This document shows positions 16,943 through 24,729 of a stretch of DNA of 64,000 bases, piece by piece. Source of the stretch: an uncultured Clostridia bacterium. Its GTDB lineage: Bacteria > Bacillota > Clostridia > Christensenellales > Borkfalkiaceae. The stretch's first letter is position 1, and every line of letters starts with the position of its first letter. A program made the position numbers and the translations under genes. The DNA lies in the NCBI GenBank assembly GCA_947631905.1, contig CANRND010000007.1, positions 1 through 64,000 of the forward strand, given 5' to 3'. The notes beneath the pieces are model-generated. The model saw nothing but the letters and a program-made list of their open reading frames with translations, had not been told where the DNA came from and made no database searches.

Positions 16943-17212
16943 CTAAACCGTGTGCATGGCGTTGAAGATGTCCTCGTGCTGGACGCGCACAGACATGCCG
17001 ATGTCTCTGCCCATTTCGGCGGCTGCCGCGGAGACCGACGCAAGGTCCTCCGAACATTCCGAGGTATCCACCAGCATGATCATCGCAAACCGGTCCCCCA
17101 AAATGGTCTGGGAAATATCGAGGATATTGATATTCTTTTCGCTGAGAAAGGCGCTCACCTGCGCGATGATCCCCTTTCTGTCCGTACCCGTTACGGTGAC
17201 GACCGCTTTCAT
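16943..17212 (-). CDS. ACT domain protein, UPF0237 family
   Basis: An 89-residue single ACT domain: AVVTVTGTDRKGIIAQVSAFLSEKNINILDISQ shows the family start and the glycine at the ligand-binding turn. ACT domains bind amino acids and regulate partner proteins; the adjacent UPF0210 protein is the likely partner. Ribosome site GGAGGAAG. Its start overlaps the previous stop by four bases. Confidence 0.92.
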   Translation of the reverse strand: MKAVVTVTGTDRKGIIAQVSAFLSEKNINILDISQTILGDRFAMIMLVDTSECSEDLASVSAAAAEMGRDIGMSVRVQHEDIFNAMHTV

Positions 17213-17730
17213 GTCTCTTCCTCCGAAAGTTCATAGGCGATGAGGAGGTTCCCCTGCGTGATGAGCTTAGCCGTCTTGCCCTCTTCGAATGCGGGGAACT
17301 CCTTTTCGCCGTCCACATAGATCTGGCGGGTCATGGTCTCGTCCTTTTTCACGTTCTTCACCGAAAAAAGCGCCACGTTCACGTCTACGCCGTCCTTTAC
17401 CGTCCAGTCGTCGATGCCCTCGAACGGAAGCACGGAATATTCTTTGAGTCCCACCGAGATAAATTTGAGCATCTTGCAGTAGGCTTTGCTCCGCTTGTAG
17501 CTGATCCCCATGTAGGGAAAGCAGAAGATGATGTAAAGCCCCGTTAAAACGCTTGTCCCCACCACATACCACACCGCGGTGGGATCGTTATAGGGCAGAA
17601 GGATATAAAACGCGAGAAGGGTCGCAAGGCCCGCGAGATAGACCGCGGTCGCGGCTAAGAAGCCCGCAAGCAGTCTCCGCTTTTGCCGCATCGCGTACAC
17701 GAGGTCGAGATCGCCGTACAATTTTACCAT
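17209..17730 (-). CDS. Hypothetical two-helix membrane protein
   Basis: A 173-residue protein with two hydrophobic segments (about 20-46, FLAATAVYLAGLATLLAFYILL, and 55-75, YVVGTSVLTGLYIIFCFPYM), then a mixed soluble domain of about 95 residues. I do not recognise the family. It lies between degV and the ACT gene with four-base spacing on one side and an overlap on the other, so it is surely translated with them. Confidence 0.75.
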   Translation of the reverse strand: MVKLYGDLDLVYAMRQKRRLLAGFLAATAVYLAGLATLLAFYILLPYNDPTAVWYVVGTSVLTGLYIIFCFPYMGISYKRSKAYCKMLKFISVGLKEYSVLPFEGIDDWTVKDGVDVNVALFSVKNVKKDETMTRQIYVDGEKEFPAFEEGKTAKLITQGNLLIAYELSEEET

Positions 17731-17733
17731 AGG

Positions 17734-18576
17734 TCACTCCGCAATGAACAGCACGCCGAGGGTATTTTTGCCGCAGTGGCCCGTGATCACGGAACCCGCC
17801 ACCGTTTCGATGACTTCCTCGAAGTCGAACAGTTCCTTTACTTTCTGCCGCGCGACTTCCACGATGGATTCCTCCGCCGTGCTGTGCGTGATGAACGCCC
17901 GCGTCCTGTCGTAAGCGGGATATTGCTCTTTAAGATCGGCAACGTAATTTGCGATGCACTTTTCCATCGTGCCGCGGTATTTTTTGCCCGCATAGAGCTG
18001 TCCGTCCTGCATTTCGATGAGCGGATGGATTTTGAGCAGGTTCGCCCCATACATCGCCATGCGGGAACATCTTCCCCCCTTATAGAGGTAGTCGAGACGG
18101 TCGGGGACGAACGAAGTGTTGATCTTGGGGGCGAGGGCGGCGGTTTTTTCCGCAATCGTTTTGGCGTCCATGCCCGCTTCGCGGTAGTCGACCGCTTTCA
18201 TCACCATGAGGCCCTGCCCCGAGGAGAGCGCCATGCTGTCCACGACGAACACTTTTTTCCCGAACTTTTTCGCCGCTTCCGTCGCATAGTTGTAGGAGGA
18301 AGAGGACTTCACCGAGATGTCGAAGTGGACTACGGTATCCCCCCCGTCTACGTAGCGGGCGAAAAATTCCTCGTAATCGCCGATGCTCGGCGCGGCGGTC
18401 TTGGGAAGATTGCCCGTCTTGTCCACATAGTCGAAGATGTCCTGCGGGGTGATGTTCACGCCGTCGCGGAAAGCTTCTCCGCCCAAAATGACGGAGAGCG
18501 GCATTACGCCGATGTTGTGTTTTGCGATCAGTTCTCCGAGATCGCAGGTGCTGTCTGTCGTAATTTTAACGCTCAT
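17734..18576 (-). CDS. DegV family protein (fatty-acid-binding)
   Basis: A 280-residue DegV protein: KITTDSTCDLGE at the N terminus, FVVDSMALSSGQGLMVMKAVDYREAGMD in the middle, GRCSRM and FITHS towards the C terminus. DegV/FakB proteins hold a fatty acid for phosphorylation by FakA; no fakA is visible here. The ATG at 18576 is chosen because GAGAGGGG precedes it; an upstream in-frame start overlaps the signal peptidase end without a site. Confidence 0.92.
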   Translation of the reverse strand: MSVKITTDSTCDLGELIAKHNIGVMPLSVILGGEAFRDGVNITPQDIFDYVDKTGNLPKTAAPSIGDYEEFFARYVDGGDTVVHFDISVKSSSSYNYATEAAKKFGKKVFVVDSMALSSGQGLMVMKAVDYREAGMDAKTIAEKTAALAPKINTSFVPDRLDYLYKGGRCSRMAMYGANLLKIHPLIEMQDGQLYAGKKYRGTMEKCIANYVADLKEQYPAYDRTRAFITHSTAEESIVEVARQKVKELFDFEEVIETVAGSVITGHCGKNTLGVLFIAE

Positions 18577-18604
18577 GTTAATACCCCTCTCGATTTTTAT
18601 ATTT

Positions 18605-19222
18605 TTAAGCAAGAATGTTTTTGACCCACTTGAAAAAGGCGCCCCATCTTGAAACCTCTTTGTCCATCAGCGACCACTTTTCGACCACTCCGACAACGTC
18701 GCCGAGCCGTAAACAGCCGACGGCGCGGGAATCGGTGCTGTTGGTGCGGTGATCCCCGAGGAAAAAGATCTCTCCCTCTCCCACCGTACATTCGAAAACT
18801 TCTTTCTCCGTGTAAGTGGCGCCTTTGGTGTAATCCTCTTCGAGCGGCACAAACTCCGTTTCGCCCGCGGCGCGGAGATAAACATTTCCTCCCGTGATAC
18901 GCACGGTGTCCCCCTCTACCGCGATGAGGCGCTTGATGATGTTGTCGCCCGAGAAGCCGAACTTCTCGCGGTAATTCGTCACGTCGATGATGACGACGTC
19001 GCCCCGCGCGGGGACCGCATTGCGGTCGGCATAGAGGAAATCTCCGTTTTTAAGCGTATCTTCCATAGACACGCCGCTCACGTTTACGCCGTAAATATCC
19101 CGCAAAAAGCGGAAGTTGAGCAGTGTGAACGCGATCAAAATGCAGAGAAGCACCGCGGTCGCCGCGTTCCACAGGCTTTCGGGCTCCTGTCCGAGCATGT
19201 AAGGTCTCTTGATCTGTTTCAT
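18605..19222 (-). CDS. lepB: Signal peptidase I
   Basis: A 205-residue membrane-bound type I signal peptidase of Gram-positive type. One N-terminal membrane anchor (about 18-37, NAATAVLLCILIAFTLLNF), catalytic serine in VSGVSMEDTL, catalytic lysine in IIKRLIAVEGD, and the conserved box FFLGDHRTNSTDSR. It cleaves signal peptides of exported proteins. The ATG at 19222 lies two bases past the previous stop; reading it from there removes a hydrophobic-poor upstream extension. Confidence 0.94.
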   Translation of the reverse strand: MKQIKRPYMLGQEPESLWNAATAVLLCILIAFTLLNFRFLRDIYGVNVSGVSMEDTLKNGDFLYADRNAVPARGDVVIIDVTNYREKFGFSGDNIIKRLIAVEGDTVRITGGNVYLRAAGETEFVPLEEDYTKGATYTEKEVFECTVGEGEIFFLGDHRTNSTDSRAVGCLRLGDVVGVVEKWSLMDKEVSRWGAFFKWVKNILA

Positions 19223-19223
19223 A

Positions 19224-20903
19224 TCAAAGCCATTTGAGATTGTTGACAAGCACATCCCCCTCGCCTAAAAAGACGACCGAGACCGCCTGCGAAAAATCGG
19301 GGAGGGATGCGCCCGTCTCCGATTTGAAGTCGGTGCATTTCAAAAGGAAGTTCTTCCATCTGCCGCCCGCGGGGACGTCTCCGCGGAAGAGATACCCCTT
19401 CTTTTCGTCTGCGTCCATATAAAAGACGATGTTGAGCGCGCCGCCCGCCGCGCAGTAAGCGTCGAACTGGAAGCTCGCGCCCTCCTCGGGCTGGAAGCGG
19501 GGTTCGCTCACGCGGTAACTGATCACGCCGTTTACGGTATTCACGCCCACGATACCGCCGTAGCCCTCCGCAAGTTTTACGTCCGAACGGGCGCCGTCGG
19601 CAAAGCAATCGGCAACAGAGCTGGCGCGGCGGCGGAAACTCGCCACGCCCGCAACGCCCTCCGAACCCGCATAAAGAATGCGGCTTTTGAGGCAGGCGTT
19701 ACGGTAGGGTTTTTTCAGGCTGACTTCCTGTATCTTGGACGTGACGGAAAAGCCGTTGGAATAGCGCACAAAGGTATAAACGAGTACTTTTTGGCTCTTT
19801 TCGTACACTTCGAGCGGAAACACGACCGAACTATCTTTCATGTCGCGGAGATTGCCCATGACTCTCGTCCAGTCGCGCGCGCGGAAGCTGTCCGTCTTTT
19901 CCGAGAAGAAGATGCCGCATTCGATGGGATCGCCCTCTATATCGTAATTGCCGCGCACTTTGAGGTTCTCCTCTTCGTCGAATACCGTAAAGCCGATGGG
20001 CTTGCTGATATAAACCGCCCTGCCGCGCAGATATTTGTCGAGGAACATGTCCATATCCACGAACGAGTGTTGGCCGATGAGTCCGTTCCCGTGCGCGGAA
20101 TAGAGGATCGCCTTTTCCACCTCGGGATTGATCTGCTGGAAAGTGTCGTAAACGCGGTCGTAATTGCACTTTTTATCGTTGATCGCCGAAAGCATCAAAA
20201 CGGGGCATGCCGCGCGGGGGGCGTAGCTCTGCGAATCCAGGCCTGCGATAAAGCGGTGGCGTTCGGGATCGAAGCTCTTCTTCTCCCCGTCGCCGAATTT
20301 TTCCATATCGCGGTAGGCGAGCCAGCCCGCCGCGCACACGGCGATAAAGCAGGAAAGAGAGGCGTAAGGCGTGATCTTCCACAGCACTTCGCCGCCCGTT
20401 CTCAGCCCGATCGCGCCAAACGAAGTCACTTCTTTTTTGCTCTTTAAGTATTGCGCGGCATAGCGCGCCACCGCCGCCCACTCGTACCAGCTCGTCTCCT
20501 TTGCGGTGTTGTCGGCATATTCCATCGCCCTGCCCGCCCGCAGATAGTTCGCATAGTCGATGTCGCGGGGGTAGATGGTGTGCCTGCCCTCTCCCATGTC
20601 TCCGCAGTAATCGACGCACAGCACGCCGTAGCCGAGTTCCACGAAATGGGAGACGAACTTTTCGTCGCACGGAAGCCCCGCCTCGAATAAAACCATTACG
20701 GCGGGATAGCTCTCCGCGCCTTTCGGGACATAGTATTTCGCGTATACTTTCACTCTGCCGTATACGCATTTCCTGCCCAGAAAGTAGACTTCGCGGAAGA
20801 TACAGTTTTCCCGTTCCTCTTCCGAGAGGATCTCCTCGCAGAGGGGCAACGTGTCGTCGAAGTCCTTCCAAAGGGTGACGGGGGTGAGAATCGAATTTGC
20901 CAA
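19224..20903 (-). CDS. Alpha/beta-hydrolase-like protein with C-terminal beta-sandwich, nucleophile missing
   Basis: A 559-residue protein. Residues about 45-300 look like an alpha/beta hydrolase of the acetyl-xylan-esterase or dienelactone-hydrolase kind (PAVMVLFEAGLP, GYGVLCVDYCGDMGEG, PVLMLSAINDKK with a likely acid, HGNGLIGQHSFVD with a likely His). The elbow that should read G-x-S-x-G reads GLRTGG (about residue 168), so the usual serine is absent. Residues 400-559 resemble a carbohydrate-binding beta-sandwich. No signal peptide. The start is TTG at 20903 with AGAGGT upstream. It may be a pseudo-enzyme. Confidence 0.7.
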   Translation of the reverse strand: MANSILTPVTLWKDFDDTLPLCEEILSEEERENCIFREVYFLGRKCVYGRVKVYAKYYVPKGAESYPAVMVLFEAGLPCDEKFVSHFVELGYGVLCVDYCGDMGEGRHTIYPRDIDYANYLRAGRAMEYADNTAKETSWYEWAAVARYAAQYLKSKKEVTSFGAIGLRTGGEVLWKITPYASLSCFIAVCAAGWLAYRDMEKFGDGEKKSFDPERHRFIAGLDSQSYAPRAACPVLMLSAINDKKCNYDRVYDTFQQINPEVEKAILYSAHGNGLIGQHSFVDMDMFLDKYLRGRAVYISKPIGFTVFDEEENLKVRGNYDIEGDPIECGIFFSEKTDSFRARDWTRVMGNLRDMKDSSVVFPLEVYEKSQKVLVYTFVRYSNGFSVTSKIQEVSLKKPYRNACLKSRILYAGSEGVAGVASFRRRASSVADCFADGARSDVKLAEGYGGIVGVNTVNGVISYRVSEPRFQPEEGASFQFDAYCAAGGALNIVFYMDADEKKGYLFRGDVPAGGRWKNFLLKCTDFKSETGASLPDFSQAVSVVFLGEGDVLVNNLKWL

Positions 20904-20912
20904 AATATACCT

Positions 20913-23477
20913 CTAAACGTGGATCTGCGAACCGTGTCTGTCGGTCGCTTTTTCCACGGAAATTTTTTTTTCGACGCGGTGTTTGAGTTCTTCCACGTGG
21001 GAGATGATCCCGATGGAGAAGTGTTCGCTGCGGAGCTTTTCGAGACTGTCCATCACGGTGTCCACGAGGCTCGAATCGAGGGTGCCGAACCCCTCGTCGA
21101 GGAAAAAGAACTCCATCGGGCGGGACGAGCGCGCGCAGATTTCCGCCGAGAGCGCCAGCGCGAGGGAGAGGGAAACGAGAAACACTTCCCCGCCCGAGAG
21201 GGTATGCACCCCCCGCAAAACGCCGCCGTTGAGGTTATCGCCCACCGCGAACCCGCCGTCGTAGCGCAAAAAGTACTTGCCCGAGGTGAGAGAAAGCAAT
21301 CGCGCGCCCGCGTTTTGCGCCACGTTTTGCAGATACTCTTCCGCGATAAATTCCATGAATTTATTTGCTTCGAGCAATTTTTTTAACCGCTCGGCAGTCG
21401 CCGTTTCCCGCCCGAGCGCTTCCGCCTGTTTTTCGAGTTCCGCTTTGCGCGCGAGCGCCTCTTCGCCCTTTGCAAGCTCCGTTTGTTTGAGAACGAGCGA
21501 CGCCGAAACTTCGCGCACGCGCTCTTCGAGTTCCGCGATTTTGAGCCGCGCCGACGAGAGCGCCTCCTCGGTGGCGTCCGAAAGATCGCCCGAAAGTTCC
21601 TTTGCGCGCGCCGTGAGCGCCGCATATTCCTCGCGGAACCGCTTGATCTTCTCCTCCGCTTTTTCGGCTTCCCCGAACCGTTTGATAAGCTCCACAGCCT
21701 CCTTGACGGAAGCGAATTTCCCCCGCCCGAGAGCTTCCTGCGTCCGTTTACGCGCCTCCCGCTCCCGTTCTTCCGCCGCGTTCTTCTTCTCCGCCGCGGC
21801 GGCGTATGCGGAGAGCGCCCGCTCGTTCCGCTTCCGCGCGTTCTCCCGTTCCTCCAAGCGGAATTTTCTCTCCCGCTTCTTTTCGAGCAATTCCCGTTCG
21901 ACCGCCGCGCAAGGCTCGCCCACGCCCGCTTCCGCGAGCGATCCGAGCCGGTCCCGCAGTTCCACGCCCTCCGTCTGCAACTGTTGCAGGCGTTGCATGT
22001 GGTTGAGATAGCGCGCGTTCCGCTGTTCGAGCGCGACCCGCTCTTCCTGCAACTTCTTGCGCCGCGCTTCTCTCTCTTCGTACGCCGCGCGGAGCTTTGA
22101 AAAGTCCGTCTTTTCCCCCGATGAAAGGGCGGCATATTTTGCGGCGAGCGGGGAAACGTCCTCCTCCGTCTCGGGGTACTTTTTCACGATCCCGTTCAGC
22201 TCGTCCGCAAACACCGCGTATTCTCCGCGCAAAAGCGCGGCTTTTCCGTTCTCTTCGGCAAAGGAGAGAAAATCCCCCCCGCCGAGCGCGTGCAGAGCGC
22301 CGCCCAGACGGGTCCGCTCCTCTTCGTATGAAAAATCTTTGAACGCGTCCCTCTCGTCCGCGTACTCCCTGCGCACCGCCGCGAGCTTTTTTTCGAGTTC
22401 CGCCCGATGTTTTGCGACGGTTTCCGACTGTTCCGCTCTCGCCTTGCGCGCGGTGAGCGCGTCGATCTCCGCCTGCGCCTTGTCCTCGTCCCAAAGGGAA
22501 CATTGATCGAGAAGGCGTTCCGCCTCGTCTTTTTCCCGCGCCGCCCCGGAAAGCGCCGCCTCCGCATCACGGACATTTTCGAGTACCATCATGAGATCCC
22601 CTGCGACGCGGCAGACTTCTTCTGCGGCATTCAGGCGGGACAGCTCCCCTTCGAGCGCGGCGATCTCTTTCTCCTGCCCCGCAAGCTGATTCAGCCGTGC
22701 GGAAACTTTCTCCTGTTCCCGCCGCTGTTTGCAGCGTTCGAGCAACCCGCTCTCTTCCGTCCGCGCGGTTTGCAGCTCTGCGCGCAGGGCGCGTTCCTCT
22801 TCCCCGAGGGCGGCCGCCTCGCGGGACAGCTCCGCATTGTGCGCTTCCGACACCTCGGCATACGGTTCGAGCCGCGTTTTGGCGACTTCGAGCGCCGCCG
22901 CGCAGTCACGGTAACGCATATTCGCTCTTTTTACTAGCCGTTCGCCGTAGATTTCGAGGTCGAACAGCCGCGAGATGAGTTTGAGCCGCTCCGAGGGCGC
23001 CGCCTTTACAAATTGGGCGAACTCCCCCTGCGGCAGGGAAATACACTTTTCAAAGTCGCGCTGTTCCAGCCCGACGATCCTTTTGAGCAGGCTCTCCCCG
23101 CTCGTGACCCCTTCCGCACGCACCACGCTCCCGCCGTCTTCGGACAATTCGATGACTTTGAGCGTCTGCGCGGAGTTTTTGCGTTTGAGTTCCCGCTCGA
23201 TACGGAAGATCTTGCGCGCGCCCTCAAAGTAGATCTCAAATTCGAAATAGACGTACGCCCTGTCGAGACGGGTATTGATGATGTCGGCAAGTCCCGTGCG
23301 CACGCGCGGCGTGCCGCCGTAGAGCGCGAGGCTGATACAGTCTAAAATGGTACTCTTGCCCGAGCCGGTATCCCCGAAGATGCCGAAGATCCCGCTCTGC
23401 AAAAGTTCCGTAAAGTCGATTTTGGCGGGTTCCGAAAAAGAGTTGATCCCGCAAAATTCAAGATAGCGCGGCCTCAT
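20913..23477 (-). CDS. sbcC: Exonuclease subunit SbcC
   Basis: An 854-residue SMC-like ATPase that works with SbcD on hairpins and protein-blocked DNA ends. Walker A FGDTGSGKSTILD at about residue 38; Q-loop LPQGEFAQFV; signature HTLSGGEVFLVSLSLALA; Walker B MEFFFLDEGFGTLD. Two long coiled coils lie between. It is about 150-200 residues shorter than typical SbcC, and the central CxxC zinc hook appears reduced to a lone Cys in GEPCAAVE (about residue 520). The ATG overlaps sbcD's stop by four bases. Confidence 0.95.
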   Translation of the reverse strand: MRPRYLEFCGINSFSEPAKIDFTELLQSGIFGIFGDTGSGKSTILDCISLALYGGTPRVRTGLADIINTRLDRAYVYFEFEIYFEGARKIFRIERELKRKNSAQTLKVIELSEDGGSVVRAEGVTSGESLLKRIVGLEQRDFEKCISLPQGEFAQFVKAAPSERLKLISRLFDLEIYGERLVKRANMRYRDCAAALEVAKTRLEPYAEVSEAHNAELSREAAALGEEERALRAELQTARTEESGLLERCKQRREQEKVSARLNQLAGQEKEIAALEGELSRLNAAEEVCRVAGDLMMVLENVRDAEAALSGAAREKDEAERLLDQCSLWDEDKAQAEIDALTARKARAEQSETVAKHRAELEKKLAAVRREYADERDAFKDFSYEEERTRLGGALHALGGGDFLSFAEENGKAALLRGEYAVFADELNGIVKKYPETEEDVSPLAAKYAALSSGEKTDFSKLRAAYEEREARRKKLQEERVALEQRNARYLNHMQRLQQLQTEGVELRDRLGSLAEAGVGEPCAAVERELLEKKRERKFRLEERENARKRNERALSAYAAAAEKKNAAEEREREARKRTQEALGRGKFASVKEAVELIKRFGEAEKAEEKIKRFREEYAALTARAKELSGDLSDATEEALSSARLKIAELEERVREVSASLVLKQTELAKGEEALARKAELEKQAEALGRETATAERLKKLLEANKFMEFIAEEYLQNVAQNAGARLLSLTSGKYFLRYDGGFAVGDNLNGGVLRGVHTLSGGEVFLVSLSLALALSAEICARSSRPMEFFFLDEGFGTLDSSLVDTVMDSLEKLRSEHFSIGIISHVEELKHRVEKKISVEKATDRHGSQIHV

Positions 23478-24631
23478 GCTTCTTCCTCCTCCCGCAAGAG
23501 CGACAAAAACGCGCGGGTGAGTTCCTCATTCGGTTCCTCGCCGTAGACGGAACGGTAATAGAGGGAGAACAGTTCTTCCCGTTTCAGCAAAGCCCGCCGC
23601 TCCACCGCGATCTTCTCCTCGGAATGCACCTGCGGAATAATGGAGACGAGTCCCTCGCTTGCGTCGCGGAGAGACTTGGTCTCCCCCGCCGTGAGCGGCC
23701 CCGAGAGGTGGATCGTAAGTTCTATGTAACAATTTTCGTATTTCGGCAATAGTCCGAGCGCGGAGGCAACGGAATCGCATTCGAGCCGCACGAGCTTCCT
23801 CCCCGCATGCAGGGGGATGGTGCGGACCGCGGAAAAGCCCTTGCCCTCGGTGGAAAACAACAATACGCTCTTTTCCGTATTTGCCTCGTCGAAAGAATAT
23901 TGCAGGACCGAGCCGCTGTAACGGGCGTTCCCGATCTGCTGGGGGCGGTGCAGATGCCCGAGGGCGACGTAGCCCTCTTGCGGCAACAGGCGCACAGGTA
24001 CGGCGCGCGCACCGCCGAGGTCGATGTCCCGCTCGCTCTCGCTGACTTTTCCGCCCGCCACAAAGAGGTGGGAAAGGAGGATATGCGGCATGTCGCCGCG
24101 GTAGCCCTCGTCTCCGCGGGCGATCCAGCGCTCCATTTTTTCGGAGAAAGTCTCCTCCGACTTCCCCTCTTTGAACCTCGCCTCGTTGGGATAGGGCAGG
24201 GCGTTGATATACACTTTGTCGCCCCTTTCGTCCTCGATGACGACGTAATATTCCCCCGCCTCCGCGGCGTGGACGGGGCGGCTTCCGCCCGTGGGGAACA
24301 CTCTCGGGCGGTTTCCGAAGAGATAGATGCCCTCCTCTTCCGCAAGGGGCGCGCCCGCGGCGAGCCGCACGCCGTCGTCGTGGTTGCCGCTGACGATCAC
24401 GACCGCGCGCCGATCTCCCGCAAGTTTTTTTACGGCGCGGAAAAACAGCTCCTCCGCTTCCGACGGTGGCAAAAACGTATCGAAGACGTCCCCCGCGATG
24501 AGGACGAGGGAAACGTTCTCTTTTTCGCAAATCTCCGCGATTTCGCTTAAAACTTCCTCTTGCTCCGAAAGGCGCTCCCTGTCGAAGAGCCGTTTGCCGA
24601 GATGAAGATCGGAAGTGTGCAGAATGTTCAT
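23474..24631 (-). CDS. sbcD: Exonuclease subunit SbcD (Mre11-like)
   Basis: A 385-residue calcineurin-like phosphoesterase: LHTSDLHLGKRL at the N terminus, LIAGDVFDTF, VIVSGNHDDGVR, LLSHLFVAGG and VALGHLHRPQ carry the two-manganese active-site ligands. It is the nuclease partner of SbcC. The ATG at 24631 is preferred over an upstream one at 24658 because GGCGGAAAG lies before it and the protein then begins directly at the first strand. It heads the long minus-strand run down to UPF0210. Confidence 0.95.
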   Translation of the reverse strand: MNILHTSDLHLGKRLFDRERLSEQEEVLSEIAEICEKENVSLVLIAGDVFDTFLPPSEAEELFFRAVKKLAGDRRAVVIVSGNHDDGVRLAAGAPLAEEEGIYLFGNRPRVFPTGGSRPVHAAEAGEYYVVIEDERGDKVYINALPYPNEARFKEGKSEETFSEKMERWIARGDEGYRGDMPHILLSHLFVAGGKVSESERDIDLGGARAVPVRLLPQEGYVALGHLHRPQQIGNARYSGSVLQYSFDEANTEKSVLLFSTEGKGFSAVRTIPLHAGRKLVRLECDSVASALGLLPKYENCYIELTIHLSGPLTAGETKSLRDASEGLVSIIPQVHSEEKIAVERRALLKREELFSLYYRSVYGEEPNEELTRAFLSLLREEEEA

Positions 24632-24652
24632 GTGCTTTCCGCCGGAAAAATA

Positions 24653-24681
24653 TTGCAAATCCCCGAAAGTTATGCTATACT
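24653..24681 (+). promoter_or_regulatory. Promoter of the DnaD-like gene
   Basis: TTGCAA (24653-24658), 17 bp, TATACT (24676-24681). Directly abuts the divergent sbcD promoter. Confidence 0.8.
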
Positions 24682-24710
24682 ATTATACAACAGCTTGCGG
24701 GAAAAAGCAA
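24682..24710 (-). promoter_or_regulatory. Promoter of sbcD
   Basis: On the minus strand TTGCTT (24705-24710), 17 bp, TATAAT (24682-24687). The two divergent -10 boxes touch, so simultaneous polymerase binding is impossible. Confidence 0.82.
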
Positions 24711-24729
24711 GCATATAAGAGGAAAGAAG

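Noticed and set aside
13683..17236. Long plus-strand open frames opposite pepF and UPF0210 (about 518 and 552 codons)
   Set aside because: Mirror frames of conserved genes; no family motifs, no start signals.
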